A program made the translations under genes and the position numbers. From positions 620,001 to 684,000 of the forward strand of contig CAVXOW010000005.1 of NCBI GenBank assembly GCA_963763485.1: a stretch of 64,000 bases of DNA, read 5' to 3'. Position 1 is the stretch's first letter; each line of letters starts with the position of its first letter. Under the pieces are notes generated by a model. That model did no database searches. It saw nothing but the letters and a program-made list of their open reading frames with translations, and was not told the origin of the DNA. The DNA comes from CAWCKS01 sp963763485. GTDB taxonomy: Bacteria > Pseudomonadota > Alphaproteobacteria > Rhizobiales > Xanthobacteraceae. This document shows positions 1 to 9,434 of the stretch, piece by piece.

Positions 1-1
1 C

Positions 2-1054
2 GGAACGCTGCTCGCGGCAGCCAAGGGCGTGGTCGGCGCCACCACCGTGACCATGGGGCTGATCGTGCTGCCGACCATGCTTAAGGCTGGCTACGATCCG
101 CGGCTTGCCGCCGGCACGGTGGCGGCAACCTCGACGCTGGCGCAGGTGTTTCCACCGGCCACCGTGCTGGTGCTGCTCGGCGACCAGATCGGCAACGCCT
201 GGCAGGCGGCGCAGCTCGAGCAGGGCAACTATGCGCCGCAGCCCGCGACCGTCACCGATCTGTTTGCCGGCGCCATCGTGCCGGGCTTGCTGCTGGTCGC
301 GCTGTACATCGGCTTCCTGCTGCTGGTCGCGTGGTTGCGGCCAGAGCTCTCGCCGGCGATGCCAGGCGATGGCCGCGCCGAACGCGGCACGCTGGTGCGC
401 GCCCTGATCGCGCCGCTCGGCCTCATTCTCATCGTGCTCGGCGCGATCCTCAAGGGTTTCGCGACGCCGACCGAAGCGGCCGCGATCGGCGCGGTCGGCG
501 CATTGCTGCTGGCGCTGTGGCGCGGCGGGCTCGATCGCACCGTGCTGGCGGCGGTGGTCGGGCGCTCCGCGCAAATGACCAGCATGATTTTTTTGATCCT
601 CGTCGGCGCGACGATGTTCAGCCTGGTGTTCCGCGGCTTTGCTGGCGACGAGCTGGTTCAGCGGCTGCTGACGCAGCTGCCGGGCGGCGCGGGCGCGGCG
701 GTGCTTGTCGTGATGCTCGCCGTCTTTCTGCTCGGCTTCGTGATGGATGCATTCGAGATCATCGTCGTCATCGTTCCGATCGTCGCCCCGCCGCTGTTGA
801 AGCTGGGCGGCATCGATCCGGTCTGGCTCGGCGTCGTGTTCGCGGTGAACCTGCAGACCTCCTACATGCACCCGCCGCTCGGGCCGACCGTGTTCTACCT
901 GCGCAGCGTCGCGCCGCCGGAAGTGACCACGACCCACATCTATCTCGGCGTCATCCCGTTCGTGATCATCCAGCTCGCCGCCCTGGTGGCGCTGTGGTTC
1001 GTGCCGGGGCTCGCAACCGCGCTGCCGCATGCGCTTTACGCAACCTCCCCTTGA
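2..1054 (+). CDS. TRAP transporter large permease (DctM-type), 3' part
   Basis: The reading frame is open from base 2, so the gene begins left of the window and only about 350 C-terminal residues are present. The product is a very hydrophobic inner-membrane protein with at least seven membrane segments and the DctM-family features GFATPTEAAAIGA and an aromatic/proline-rich YMHPPLGPT loop. In this family the large permease forms the sodium-driven transport channel for organic acids with a small DctQ subunit and a periplasmic binding protein, whose genes would lie to the left. A 10-bp-arm hairpin overlaps the stop codon and may end the operon. The substrate cannot be inferred. Confidence 0.9.
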   Translation, partial: GTLLAAAKGVVGATTVTMGLIVLPTMLKAGYDPRLAAGTVAATSTLAQVFPPATVLVLLGDQIGNAWQAAQLEQGNYAPQPATVTDLFAGAIVPGLLLVALYIGFLLLVAWLRPELSPAMPGDGRAERGTLVRALIAPLGLILIVLGAILKGFATPTEAAAIGAVGALLLALWRGGLDRTVLAAVVGRSAQMTSMIFLILVGATMFSLVFRGFAGDELVQRLLTQLPGGAGAAVLVVMLAVFLLGFVMDAFEIIVVIVPIVAPPLLKLGGIDPVWLGVVFAVNLQTSYMHPPLGPTVFYLRSVAPPEVTTTHIYLGVIPFVIIQLAALVALWFVPGLATALPHALYATSP

Positions 1055-1067
1055 AAGGGGGAGGTTG
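1041..1067. terminator. Hairpin overlapping the TRAP permease stop codon
   Basis: CAACCTCCCC (1041-1050) and GGGGAGGTTG (1058-1067) are perfect 10-base complementary arms around a 7-base loop that contains the TGA stop of the permease. It is also the left arm of a GC-rich interspersed repeat whose second half (CCCCCACCCC... with CTCCCCC / GGGGGAG) lies at about 1198-1233. There is no clear T tract, so terminator activity is inferred. Confidence 0.45.
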
Positions 1068-1307
1068 ACTGCGACCCCGCGACCCGTCGCCGCTCGCTTC
1101 GCGAGCTATGCCGGGTTGGAAGTCCGGCGAAGCGCCACTTGCGCGAAGACGGAAGCAGTCGGGTGGGGGTCGTCTCGCGCGGGCGTCCGTTGTGAAGACC
1201 CCCACCCCGACCCTCCCCCCTTGCAGGGGGAGGGAGAAAGATCACTTCCGCATTCACTTGCATTCGTCGCCTTGACTCCTTCCGGTCTCCGCGCGAAGCC
1301 ACGGTCG
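1068..1307. repeat. Interspersed GC-rich intergenic repeat (copy 1)
   Basis: A 240-bp gap between the permease and hemH. It contains the pattern gactgcga...gggtgggggtc...accccgaccctcccccttgcagggggaggg, which recurs at 9193-9425, 22676-22793, 40371-40495 and 51340-51460. Open frames across it are repeat translations, not genes. Confidence 0.6.
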
Positions 1308-2345
1308 ATGGACGCGAGCAATCCCGCCGGCAGAGCCGAGCAACGAACCCTGCCTGCGAGCAGCACCAACGTCGGCGTTTTGCTGGTCAATCTCGGCACC
1401 CCCGACACCGCCGACGCACGCGGCGTGCGCGTCTACCTGCGCGAGTTCCTGTCCGATCCGCGCGTCATCGAGAATCAGGGCCTTCTCTGGAAGCTCGCGC
1501 TCAATGGCGTGATCCTGCAGATCCGGCCGCGCCGCAAGGCGCGCGATTACCAGAAGATCTGGAACAACGAACGCAACGAGTCGCCGCTCAAGACCATAAC
1601 CCGTGCTCAGGCCGAAAAGCTCGGCGCCGCGCTCGACGGCACGCACATCGTCGTGGATTGGGCGATGCGCTACGGCAATCCGTCGATCAAATCGGGTATC
1701 GCTGCCCTGATGAAAAAGGCCTGCGACCGCATTCTCGTGGTGCCGCTCTACCCGCAGTATTCGGCGTCGACGACGGCGACCGTCACTGATGAGACGCTGC
1801 GCGTGCTGGCCTCGCTGCGCGCCCAGCCGACGCTGCGCTTCGCGCCGCCTTACTTCGATGATCCGAACTATATCCATGCGCTGGCGTTTTCGGTTCGCCA
1901 GCATCTGACAACACTCGCCTTCGAGCCCGAGGTGATCATCGCCTCGTTCCACGGCATGCCGCAGTCCTATGTCGACAAGGGTGATCCGTACGCCACCCAT
2001 TGTCAGGCGACGATGACGGCGCTGCGCGCCCGGCTCGGCATGGACGACGACAAGCTGAAGCTCACGTACCAGTCCCGCTTCGGCTTCGACGCGTGGCTGA
2101 AGCCCTACACGATCGATACGGTTGCCGAGCTCGCCAAACGCGGCATCAAACGGCTCGCCATCGTCACGCCGGGCTTCTCGGCGGATTGCCTGGAGACGCT
2201 GGAAGAAATCGCCGGCGAGAACGCCGAAGTTTTCAAGCACAACGGCGGTGAGCAGTTTTCCTTCGTGCCGTGCCTGAACGATTCCGACGCCGGCATGGAC
2301 GTCATCCGCCAGCTCGTAATGCGTGAACTGCAGGGATGGATTTAG
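1308..2345 (+). CDS. hemH: Ferrochelatase
   Basis: 345 residues. The enzyme inserts Fe2+ into protoporphyrin IX, the last step of protoheme synthesis, at the inner membrane. The family start VGVLLVNLGTPDTADA lies about 25 residues in, followed by YPQYSASTTAT, the SFHGMP motif carrying the metal-site histidine, and a C-terminal PGFSADCLETLEEI segment with the conserved glutamates. The ATG at 1308 is chosen because the frame upstream only translates the intergenic repeat and the resulting length fits the family. No ribosome-binding site is obvious. The gene stands alone and is followed by a strong hairpin at 2455-2478. Confidence 0.95.
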   Translation: MDASNPAGRAEQRTLPASSTNVGVLLVNLGTPDTADARGVRVYLREFLSDPRVIENQGLLWKLALNGVILQIRPRRKARDYQKIWNNERNESPLKTITRAQAEKLGAALDGTHIVVDWAMRYGNPSIKSGIAALMKKACDRILVVPLYPQYSASTTATVTDETLRVLASLRAQPTLRFAPPYFDDPNYIHALAFSVRQHLTTLAFEPEVIIASFHGMPQSYVDKGDPYATHCQATMTALRARLGMDDDKLKLTYQSRFGFDAWLKPYTIDTVAELAKRGIKRLAIVTPGFSADCLETLEEIAGENAEVFKHNGGEQFSFVPCLNDSDAGMDVIRQLVMRELQGWI

Positions 2346-2454
2346 GAGAACTTGGGCTGTCTAAGTTATCCGTCACCGTGAGGTGGCCGTGCCATAGCAG
2401 GCGCAGCCTGCGTACACTTGGCTGCGATGCGCGGCCCTCGAAGGGTGACGGCAT

Positions 2455-2478
2455 CGATATCGGGTTTGCCCGATATCG
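2455..2478. terminator. Perfect 10-bp hairpin downstream of hemH
   Basis: CGATATCGGG, a TTTG loop and CCCGATATCG form a perfect stem, followed by the AT-rich agattaatattt. It sits about 110 bp after the hemH stop in an otherwise non-coding gap (2346-2581) that also contains a cctcatcc/aggatgacggg-type interspersed repeat near 2520-2570. Confidence 0.5.
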
Positions 2479-2581
2479 AGATTAATATTTGTCAAAGTCG
2501 GCCAAGGCCGACCTTGAGTGGCCGCTCATCCTTCGAGGCTCGCTGCGCTCGCACCTCAGGATGACGGGAGAGGCAACCTTC

Positions 2582-3775
2582 ATGATCGATGCTTCAACGA
2601 CAATCGTCTACGCCTCGCTCGGCCCCGAGCTGAAAATTCTCGCGCTCGACACTAGCAGCGGTGCGCTGACCGAGGTGCAATCGCTGACGATGCCCGCCTC
2701 GGTCCAGTACGGGTGGTTCAACCGGGCGCGGACACGTCTCTACATCGCGCTCAGTCAGATGGGTCCGGCGGCAAAAGAAAAGCGGCCTGACCACTTTGTC
2801 GAAGCTTACGAGATTCTTGCGAACGGACTGCTGCAGAAGAGCGGTGCGAGCGTCAGGCTCGGCAATCGTCCGATCTTCATCACGCTGGACGCGACGGAAC
2901 AGCACATTCTGCTCGCCTACAACGATCCACCCGACCTCACCGTGCACCGTGTGCTGCCGAACGGCGATATCGGCGATCGCATCGCCCAGCCGGACTTGCA
3001 GCTCGGGCCGACCGTTCATCAGGTGCGGCTCACACCACCAGGCAACATTGTGGTCGTGCCGGCCTGCGCACATCACGAGACCGGCGTGGATGCGGGGTTT
3101 ATTTCCATCCTGTCTTATTCCAGCGGAAAGCTTGCACCGCTTGCGAGACTGGACGGACTCCCTGAGCGCGCGGCTGCGTGGCAGGGCCGGCGCTGGGGCG
3201 CGCAAGGCTTTGCCGTCCGGCACGTCGACTTCCACCCGACGAAACCCTGGATGTATCTTTGCGTCGAGCGGCAAAGCGAACTCTGGCTCTACGACTACAG
3301 CGAAGCAGGCGTCAGCCCAAAGCCGCGCGCCATCGCGAGCACGCTGGAGGGTGTCGATCCCGGCCACTCGTTTCAGGTTGCCGGTGGCATCCACGTCCAC
3401 CCGAACGGGCGGTTTGTCTACGTTTCCAATCGCGCGAACGGGACGGAGAACGGGCGAGACGCGTTCGACGGGGGCACTAATGACATCGCGGTGTTCGAAC
3501 TCGAGCCCGCGACAGGTGTGCCTCGGTTCATCCAGCGCGTGGAGACGCGCGGAGTTTATCCGCGGACCTTCGCGATCGACGCCGGGAAAAGTGTGATGGT
3601 CGTCGGCAACGAAAAGACCCTTGTCGTCAACTCGGGGGGGCGGGTTCGCCGCATCCTGCCAAGCCTCGTCGTGTTCCGGATCGGTGATGACGGTCGCCTG
3701 ACGTTCGTGAACCAGCTGACGCACCCCGACAATGGTGAGGTCTGCTTCTGGGTCGACGTGCTGCCGATGCGTTGA
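2582..3775 (+). CDS. Lactonase-family beta-propeller protein (6-phosphogluconolactonase-like)
   Basis: 397 residues with the repeated blade pattern of seven-bladed lactonase propellers (for example IHVHPNGRFVYVSNRANG and VDFHPTKPWMYLCVE). Relatives include cytosolic Pgl of the YbhE type, but many are sugar-lactone or unknown-substrate enzymes. The ATG at 2582 follows GGGAGAGG. An upstream in-frame TTG at 2489 would only add a translation of an intergenic repeat. No signal peptide is seen. It is convergent with the hydrolase at 3793, with only 17 bp between the two stop codons. Confidence 0.8.
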   Translation: MIDASTTIVYASLGPELKILALDTSSGALTEVQSLTMPASVQYGWFNRARTRLYIALSQMGPAAKEKRPDHFVEAYEILANGLLQKSGASVRLGNRPIFITLDATEQHILLAYNDPPDLTVHRVLPNGDIGDRIAQPDLQLGPTVHQVRLTPPGNIVVVPACAHHETGVDAGFISILSYSSGKLAPLARLDGLPERAAAWQGRRWGAQGFAVRHVDFHPTKPWMYLCVERQSELWLYDYSEAGVSPKPRAIASTLEGVDPGHSFQVAGGIHVHPNGRFVYVSNRANGTENGRDAFDGGTNDIAVFELEPATGVPRFIQRVETRGVYPRTFAIDAGKSVMVVGNEKTLVVNSGGRVRRILPSLVVFRIGDDGRLTFVNQLTHPDNGEVCFWVDVLPMR

Positions 3776-3792
3776 GTTTTCGGGCCGGCGCG

Positions 3793-5235
3793 TCAGGCCG
3801 GCCCCGCCGCCAGCTTCGCCTCCGCCCTTTGTTTTTGCGACGCAGTCTTTGCCCGGCGATACTCCCGCGCAGCCTCCGCAACCGCGGGGGTGACGTCGCG
3901 CGGCAGCATGACGCCGGCCTGCACGGCGCGGCCGGCGGCCTGCTCGAACTTCGCCAGATAATCTGCCTCGTCGCGATAGAGCGCTGCGAGCTCCTTTGCG
4001 TCGAACGGTCGATTGGAGCCGCGCAGCAGCAGGCCGCGTGTTGGCGCAAGCGGTATGGCGCTGTTGCAGGCCACGGGCACTTCGGCTTGCGGCAGCCTGA
4101 CGCCGCCCCTGGCGATGCCGTTCTCGTCGCGCACGGCATCGGCGGGTTCGCCCGTGAATTCGATCAGCGGTTGCCGCGGCGGCGGCGTGCGGTCGTGCAC
4201 CCAGCGGTTCAGGTGGTAGAACGCCGCGTCGTAATAAGACGTCAGCGAAATCCGGTTCATGTCGTCAAGCACGGGAGACGGCGCCTTGAACTCGCGCTGG
4301 TATTTCTGCGCGCGGATGTCCTGGGTCTGGCTTGCGGTGTGGCTGGTGCCGGCAAACTCCCAGTAGCGGAAGCGGTCGGTGTCCGGCTGGCGCACGCCGT
4401 GGCAGGCCACGGCTTCCAGCTCGGAGTTCACGACCATCACGGGGACATCGAGATCATCGCGGATGAGGTTCGATCCGACCAGACCGGTCTCGCGCAGGAT
4501 CGCCGGCAAGGTGCTGCCGTTGAGGCGAGCGGTGTAGTCGTTGTTGAGAATTCCCGAGCCGACTTCGATCGGCGTCCCTCGGCCGAAATAGATTTGCAGC
4601 AAAAATCCATCGAAGGCGCGCTCGATCGGGTGGATCGCATTGACATAGGTGCTGAGACGCGCGGCGGACTGCGACGCGCCGATGCCGATCACCTTGCGCA
4701 TATCCAGTCCGTCAAGCGGATCGACGCCGGAACGGTCGCGCCTGGCGCCGACGGCGCGCGCGACCTGCGTGAAGATGTCGTAGGACGCGTCATCGGTCGG
4801 AATGCTCAATGAGCCGTAGCGTTCGGGATCCCAGGCCGCGAGGCCCTGGCTGTTGGCTGGAAAGCCGTGCACGCCGACGCGTTGGACGGTTGCGCCAACG
4901 AACGCATAACCGCCTTCCAGGATTTCAGCGCTTTCGCCGCCGAACAACTCGTAGCCCGCGGTGACGTTGTTCCAGCTCACGATCGCCGTGCCGTTGAAGC
5001 GCTTCGGGTCGGACGGCCGATAGATGAGAATCCGGGTCTTGTAGGGCACGCTGGCCCTGGCCTCGGCACTCCAGCGACCGTCACGTCCCCACGTTGTGCC
5101 GGCGACCTGGCGATAAGTCGTCGCAGTGCCGCTCAGGAAATACTCGGCCTCCACGTAACCGTGGTCTCTGAGATCGAACAGCGGACGTCCGAACGCCCAT
5201 CCATGTTTTCCGCCCGTCACCGGTCCCTGAATCAT
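3793..5235 (-). CDS. Large alpha/beta-hydrolase domain protein (Abhydrolase_10-like)
   Basis: 480 residues. The likely nucleophile elbow is GIGASQSAARL at about residue 215, a GxSxS variant common in this family of large serine hydrolases of mostly unknown substrate. A conserved WEFAGTSH segment at about 305 carries a plausible catalytic His. There is no N-terminal signal. The ATG at 5233-5235 is preceded by GAGGAAG. It lies 57 bp downstream of the gene for a peptide-type ABC binding protein on the same strand, so the pair is probably co-transcribed and may act on the imported substrate. Confidence 0.75.
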   Translation of the reverse strand: MIQGPVTGGKHGWAFGRPLFDLRDHGYVEAEYFLSGTATTYRQVAGTTWGRDGRWSAEARASVPYKTRILIYRPSDPKRFNGTAIVSWNNVTAGYELFGGESAEILEGGYAFVGATVQRVGVHGFPANSQGLAAWDPERYGSLSIPTDDASYDIFTQVARAVGARRDRSGVDPLDGLDMRKVIGIGASQSAARLSTYVNAIHPIERAFDGFLLQIYFGRGTPIEVGSGILNNDYTARLNGSTLPAILRETGLVGSNLIRDDLDVPVMVVNSELEAVACHGVRQPDTDRFRYWEFAGTSHTASQTQDIRAQKYQREFKAPSPVLDDMNRISLTSYYDAAFYHLNRWVHDRTPPPRQPLIEFTGEPADAVRDENGIARGGVRLPQAEVPVACNSAIPLAPTRGLLLRGSNRPFDAKELAALYRDEADYLAKFEQAAGRAVQAGVMLPRDVTPAVAEAAREYRRAKTASQKQRAEAKLAAGPA

Positions 5236-5292
5236 CGCTTCCTCTTTGCCCTTTGGGGGTCGTCTTGCGCCCTTCGCAAAATCCCGTGTCGA

Positions 5293-6909
5293 TTACCGGT
5301 CGAGCCAAACCTGCTCGAACCCGACATAGTTATACTGGCTGTTGTCGTGAGGAACGTAGCCCTTGACGGTGGGCTGCCAGCAATTGCCCGCGACGCTGAA
5401 CTGCAGGGTCGGGCGCGCCACGTCCTCGGCGAGGATGCGCTCGATGTCCCAAACGATCTTCTTGCGCTTCTCCTTGTCCATCTCGCGCGATTGCGCGGCG
5501 AGCAGCTTCTCCACGTCTGCATTGCAGTATTGCGTGTAGTTGCGCTCCGAGCCGCAGGCATAATTCTCGACGATGTTGCCATCGGGATCGTCGACACTGA
5601 CGCCCATGCCGTTCGCGGCGATGACATAGTCCTTGCGCGCCAGCCTTGCATACCATTGCGTGGTGTCGAGAACGTCGAGCTCGCCCTCGATATAGATCTT
5701 CTTCAGCTGGTCGATGATGAGGACCGCGGGATCGCGGTAGGTCGCGAGATTGCGGGTCTGGACCTTGACCTTGAGCGGATTTGACTCGCCATAGCCGGCC
5801 TTCTTCATCAACGCCTGAGCATCGGCGATGTTCTTTGCAAGGTCCGAGCCGTAGCCGGGCAGCGATGCCAGCACATCCGGCGGCATGCCCCACTCGCCGA
5901 CCGGCTTCGGCAGCATGGCGCCGCCGATCAACCCCTTGCCTTCGAGCAGGATGGTGTTCATCGAGGCGCGATCGAGCGCGAGCGCCGCCGCCTTGCGCAG
6001 ATCCGGGTTGTCGAACGGCGGCGCGTTGCGGTTGATCAGCAGACTGGTCAGCGTTCCCGTCGGCACCACCTCGCAGATCGCCTGCGGCGCCTGGTTCTTG
6101 ACGTCCTTCATCAGCGGGATGGTGATGTCGGACGGGAAGGTGATGTCGAACTCGCCGGTCGCGAACGCGAGAATGCGGGTGGCGCGGTTCTCGATCGTCT
6201 TGAACGTCACCTCATCGAGATAGGGCAGGTCTTTCTTCCAGTAGTCGGGATTGCGCGTCAGGCGGATCGTGTCGCCTCGCCTGAACTCGGTGAGCTTGAA
6301 CGGTCCCGTTCCGATCGGCTTCGTGCGCATCGCCGCCTGCGGAACGTGGCAGGGATAAACAGGCGAAAACACGCTCGCGAGCAGAACGAGCAGGCTCGGC
6401 TGCGGAGCGCTCAGGTTGAACGTCGCTTCGTAGTCGCCGTTGGTCGTCACGTCCTGCAGCTTCGAGTACCAGACCTGGCGCGGATTTCTACGGAACTCCG
6501 ACTTGCCGTCACCCTTGCCGATCAGCATGCGCCACGTGCACTGCACGTCCCTGGCCGTGAACGGCGCGCCGTCATGCCATTTGACGCCCTGGCGCAGCTT
6601 GAAGGTCAGCTTGGTGTTCGTGTCATCCCAGGACCAGCTTTCCGCAAGATCGGGGACGATACTTTCGATGCTCTCGTGAACCACCCGAGGGTTGAATTTG
6701 ACGAGGTTGTTGTAGACGCCGGAGAACGGTGTCGCGACCGTGATCGTGGATTCTTCGAGCAGCGATGCGCTCGGGGGACTGTCGAGCTCCTGGAGGCGCA
6801 GCGTGCCGCCGTGCTTCTGCGCCAGCGCGGGAGACATCGCAGCGAGGCAAATTGCGAGCTGTGCCAGACTCATCGCTTCGAACAGTCTCAGCAATTGTCC
6901 GACACGCAT
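5293..6909 (-). CDS. ABC transporter substrate-binding protein, family 5 (peptide/opine type)
   Basis: 538 residues beginning with a signal peptide that ends near ALAQ (about residue 31). The SBP_bac_5 body includes LTFKLRQGVKWHDGAPFTA and the family-typical NAPPFDNPDLRKA. It should bind an oligopeptide or similar solute in the periplasm and deliver it to a Dpp/Opp-like permease. The ATG at 6907-6909 is supported by a GGGAGG site and by the signal peptide directly after it; the longer frame upstream adds a basic leader without sense. No permease or ATPase genes are adjacent, so it is an orphan. The next gene downstream is the hydrolase at 3793. Confidence 0.9.
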   Translation of the reverse strand: MRVGQLLRLFEAMSLAQLAICLAAMSPALAQKHGGTLRLQELDSPPSASLLEESTITVATPFSGVYNNLVKFNPRVVHESIESIVPDLAESWSWDDTNTKLTFKLRQGVKWHDGAPFTARDVQCTWRMLIGKGDGKSEFRRNPRQVWYSKLQDVTTNGDYEATFNLSAPQPSLLVLLASVFSPVYPCHVPQAAMRTKPIGTGPFKLTEFRRGDTIRLTRNPDYWKKDLPYLDEVTFKTIENRATRILAFATGEFDITFPSDITIPLMKDVKNQAPQAICEVVPTGTLTSLLINRNAPPFDNPDLRKAAALALDRASMNTILLEGKGLIGGAMLPKPVGEWGMPPDVLASLPGYGSDLAKNIADAQALMKKAGYGESNPLKVKVQTRNLATYRDPAVLIIDQLKKIYIEGELDVLDTTQWYARLARKDYVIAANGMGVSVDDPDGNIVENYACGSERNYTQYCNADVEKLLAAQSREMDKEKRKKIVWDIERILAEDVARPTLQFSVAGNCWQPTVKGYVPHDNSQYNYVGFEQVWLDR

Positions 6910-7176
6910 GCGAACCTCCCAAGTCTTGTTTTTCTTGTCTTGTTCTTCTTGGACACGACCATATCGCCGATGGCGCCGCATCGACCATGATTTTCTTGGC
7001 GTCACGATTTTCAGTTTCGATATTTGGAACGAAGATCGTGCGCCGCCTCGTCTGCGTCAGGCAGACGTGCTGCCGGCGCGGCGAAACCAAATCTCGATCG
7101 GAGACGGTGATTGGAACTGGTAGCGGGCCGCGCGCGAAGCTCGACGCCCGGAGGATTGTGAAAATCGTGTGAGCAC

Positions 7177-7963
7177 TTACCGGTTCGGCGAATTCAGCGC
7201 AATGAACCAGCCCATCGGACGCATGAATAAGAAGCGGGCGTATTTCGCGCCGACCACGAGAATCTTGTTCAGCACGCCGACCACATGGGTGCGCTGTCCG
7301 GCCATGCAGGCGCGATAGCCCGCGCGGGCGACGGTTCTGGCGTTGGCGACGGTGAATCGTGGAAATCCTTCCAGTCCCGTGCCGTGCACCATGCCGGTGT
7401 CGGTGACGCCTGGACATAGCGCGGTGACGGTGACCTTGGTGCCGCGGAGTTCTTCGGACAGCGCCGTACTGAATGACAGCACGTACGCCTTGGTCGCGGC
7501 ATAGATGGCGAGATTGGGCACCGGCATGAAGGCTGAAATCGAGGACATGTTCAGGATTTCGACCGCGGTTCCGCTGCAGCATCGGTTCGAGGAAGAGGCG
7601 GGCCAGCGCGGTGTGCGCGACCACATTGACGCGCAGGATGTCGAGCTGGTCGTGAAGGTTCGCGTGGCCGAACTTGTCCTGGACCAGCAGGCCGGCATTG
7701 TTCACCAGCAGATCGATGGCAATCCCTGCATCATTCAACTCGTCAAAAATGGCCTGCGGTGATGTTGGCTCCGCAAGATCAGCCGCGATGATTTTTGTTT
7801 CCGTGCCGTGAGCAGACATCAACTCGCGGGACAGTTCTTCGAGCCGATGCTTGCGTCGCGCCACCAGCACGAGGCTAAAGCCGTGCTCGGCAAACACCCT
7901 TGCAAGCTCAAGGCCAATGCCGGCCGATGCGCCGGTGACCAGCGCCCAGGATTTCTCCGCCAT
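7177..7963 (-). pseudogene. Short-chain dehydrogenase/reductase, frameshifted
   Basis: About 260 residues when read across a +1 shift near 7575. The first frame has the NAD(P) motif TGASAGIGLE, the DLAEP acidic site and LLVNNAGLL; the second continues with NMSSISAF and the catalytic YAATKAYV, then PGVTDTGM. Together they form a complete classical SDR of the DltE/YqjQ type. The ATG at 7961-7963 follows GGGGAT. As written, translation would run out of frame after about 130 residues and lose the active site. It may be a true pseudogene, but a sequencing insertion is more likely given similar breaks elsewhere in the window. Confidence 0.8.
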
Positions 7964-8171
7964 CTTGATCCCCGCCTTTGATTGTGACGACGTCAACAGG
8001 CGAAAGCATCGACCCTCCCGCCGTCAACCCCGACGGCCAAAAATATATCGTCCGTCCGGCCTCTGCCGAGTCTCACGGCTCGAACCACACATCTTGTTGC
8101 AAAGACTAAGGTTCGTGTTGCGATGCGGTGCGCGGTAAGATGCACTGGAGTTGCAAATTGGGCAGGACAAC

Positions 8172-9188
8172 ATGGGCTTTGACATGTCGGGTTTCAGCAT
8201 TTTTACCATTGTGCTCGCGCTGGTCGCGATCATCACGCTGTTTGCCGGCGTGAAGACGGTGAGCCAGGGCTACAACTGGACCATCGAGCGGTTCGGCCGC
8301 TACACCCGCACGCTGACGCCGGGCCTCAATCTGATCGTGCCGTATTTCGACCGCATCGGCCGCAAGATGAACATCATGGAGCAGGTGATCTCGATTCCCT
8401 CACAGGAGGTGATCACCAAGGACAACGCCACCGTCACCGTCGATGGCGTCGCGTTCTACCAGGTGTACGACGCGGCCAAGGCGAGCTACGAGGTTTCCAA
8501 CCTCAATCAGGCGATCACGGTTCTGACCATGACCAACATCCGCTCGGTGATGGGCGCGATGGACCTCGACCAGGTGCTGTCGCATCGCGACGAGATCAAC
8601 GAGCGGCTGCTCCGCGTGGTCGATGCCGCGGTGTCGCCGTGGGGTGTCAAGGTCAATCGCATCGAGATCAAGGACATCGTCCCGCCGGCCGATATCGTGC
8701 AGGCGATGGGCCGGCAGATGAAGGCCGAGCGCGAGAAGCGCGCCGACATCCTGCAGGCCGAAGGTATGCGCCAGTCGGCGATCCTGAAAGCCGAAGGCCA
8801 GAAGCAGTCGCAGATTCTGGAGGCCGAGGGCCGCAGGGAAGCCGCGTTCCGCGACGCCGAGGCGCGCGAGCGTTCCGCCGAGGCCGAGGCCAAGGCGACC
8901 ACCATGGTGTCGGAAGCGATCGCCAAGGGTGACGTCGCCGCGCTGAACTACTTCATCGCCGACAAATACATCAGGGCGTTCGGCCAGATCGCCAATTCGC
9001 CGAACCAGAAAGTCATCATGCTGCCGATGGAAGCGACCGGCATCCTGTCGTCGCTCGCCGGCATCGGCGAAATTGCCAAGGCAACATTCGGCGAAAGTGC
9101 GGCGTCGGCCACCGCCGCCGCACGCCGCGCGCCGAGCAGCGGCGGTGGCGGCACGGTGCCGACCGTCAGCGGCACGCCGACGAGTTAG
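8172..9188 (+). CDS. SPFH/Band 7 membrane protein (QmcA/stomatin-like)
   Basis: 338 residues: one N-terminal membrane helix (residues 7-25), then a Band 7 domain (VSQGYNWTIERFGRYTRTL, ITKDNATVTVDGVAFYQV), then an Ala/Glu-rich coiled coil with repeats such as AEGQKQSQILEAEGR, and a Gly/Ser-rich tail. Such proteins form large membrane-anchored oligomers that organise membrane microdomains and modulate proteases such as FtsH. The ATG at 8172 is preceded by GGCAGGACA. The NfeD gene follows on the same strand, as is usual for this family, although a 246-bp gap with repeats separates them. Confidence 0.92.
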   Translation: MGFDMSGFSIFTIVLALVAIITLFAGVKTVSQGYNWTIERFGRYTRTLTPGLNLIVPYFDRIGRKMNIMEQVISIPSQEVITKDNATVTVDGVAFYQVYDAAKASYEVSNLNQAITVLTMTNIRSVMGAMDLDQVLSHRDEINERLLRVVDAAVSPWGVKVNRIEIKDIVPPADIVQAMGRQMKAEREKRADILQAEGMRQSAILKAEGQKQSQILEAEGRREAAFRDAEARERSAEAEAKATTMVSEAIAKGDVAALNYFIADKYIRAFGQIANSPNQKVIMLPMEATGILSSLAGIGEIAKATFGESAASATAAARRAPSSGGGGTVPTVSGTPTS

Positions 9189-9192
9189 TCTT

Positions 9193-9434
9193 CCCCTCCC
9201 CCTTGTGGGGAGGGGCTAGGGGTGGGGGTCGCAGTTAGGACACCAAGGCATGTCCGCACGAGATAAACCGAAACCGCACCAAGCACGGATTGGAGTGAGC
9301 GAGCTTGCACCAAGTCGCAGTTGCGGTATCGACGGAGCGCTCGCGGGTCTTTTGAGCAAGATAACTCCGACCCCCACCCCTAACCCCTCCCCGCAAGGGG
9401 GAGGGGAATATCGCGTGCTCTAGGGAGCCCACAA
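9193..9434. repeat. Interspersed GC-rich repeat pair (copy 2) between SPFH and NfeD genes
   Basis: Two inverted blocks, cccctcccccttgtggggaggg...gggtgggggtc at 9195-9230 and gacccccacccc...ctccccgcaagggggagggg at 9368-9410, flank about 140 bp of unassigned sequence. The blocks can pair with each other and each contains its own short hairpin. Confidence 0.6.

Noticed and set aside
3772..4812. 346-codon open frame on the plus strand
   Set aside because: It lies antisense to the hydrolase at 3793-5235, which has clear family motifs; the translation is Arg/Val/Ala-rich without motifs, a GC-bias shadow.
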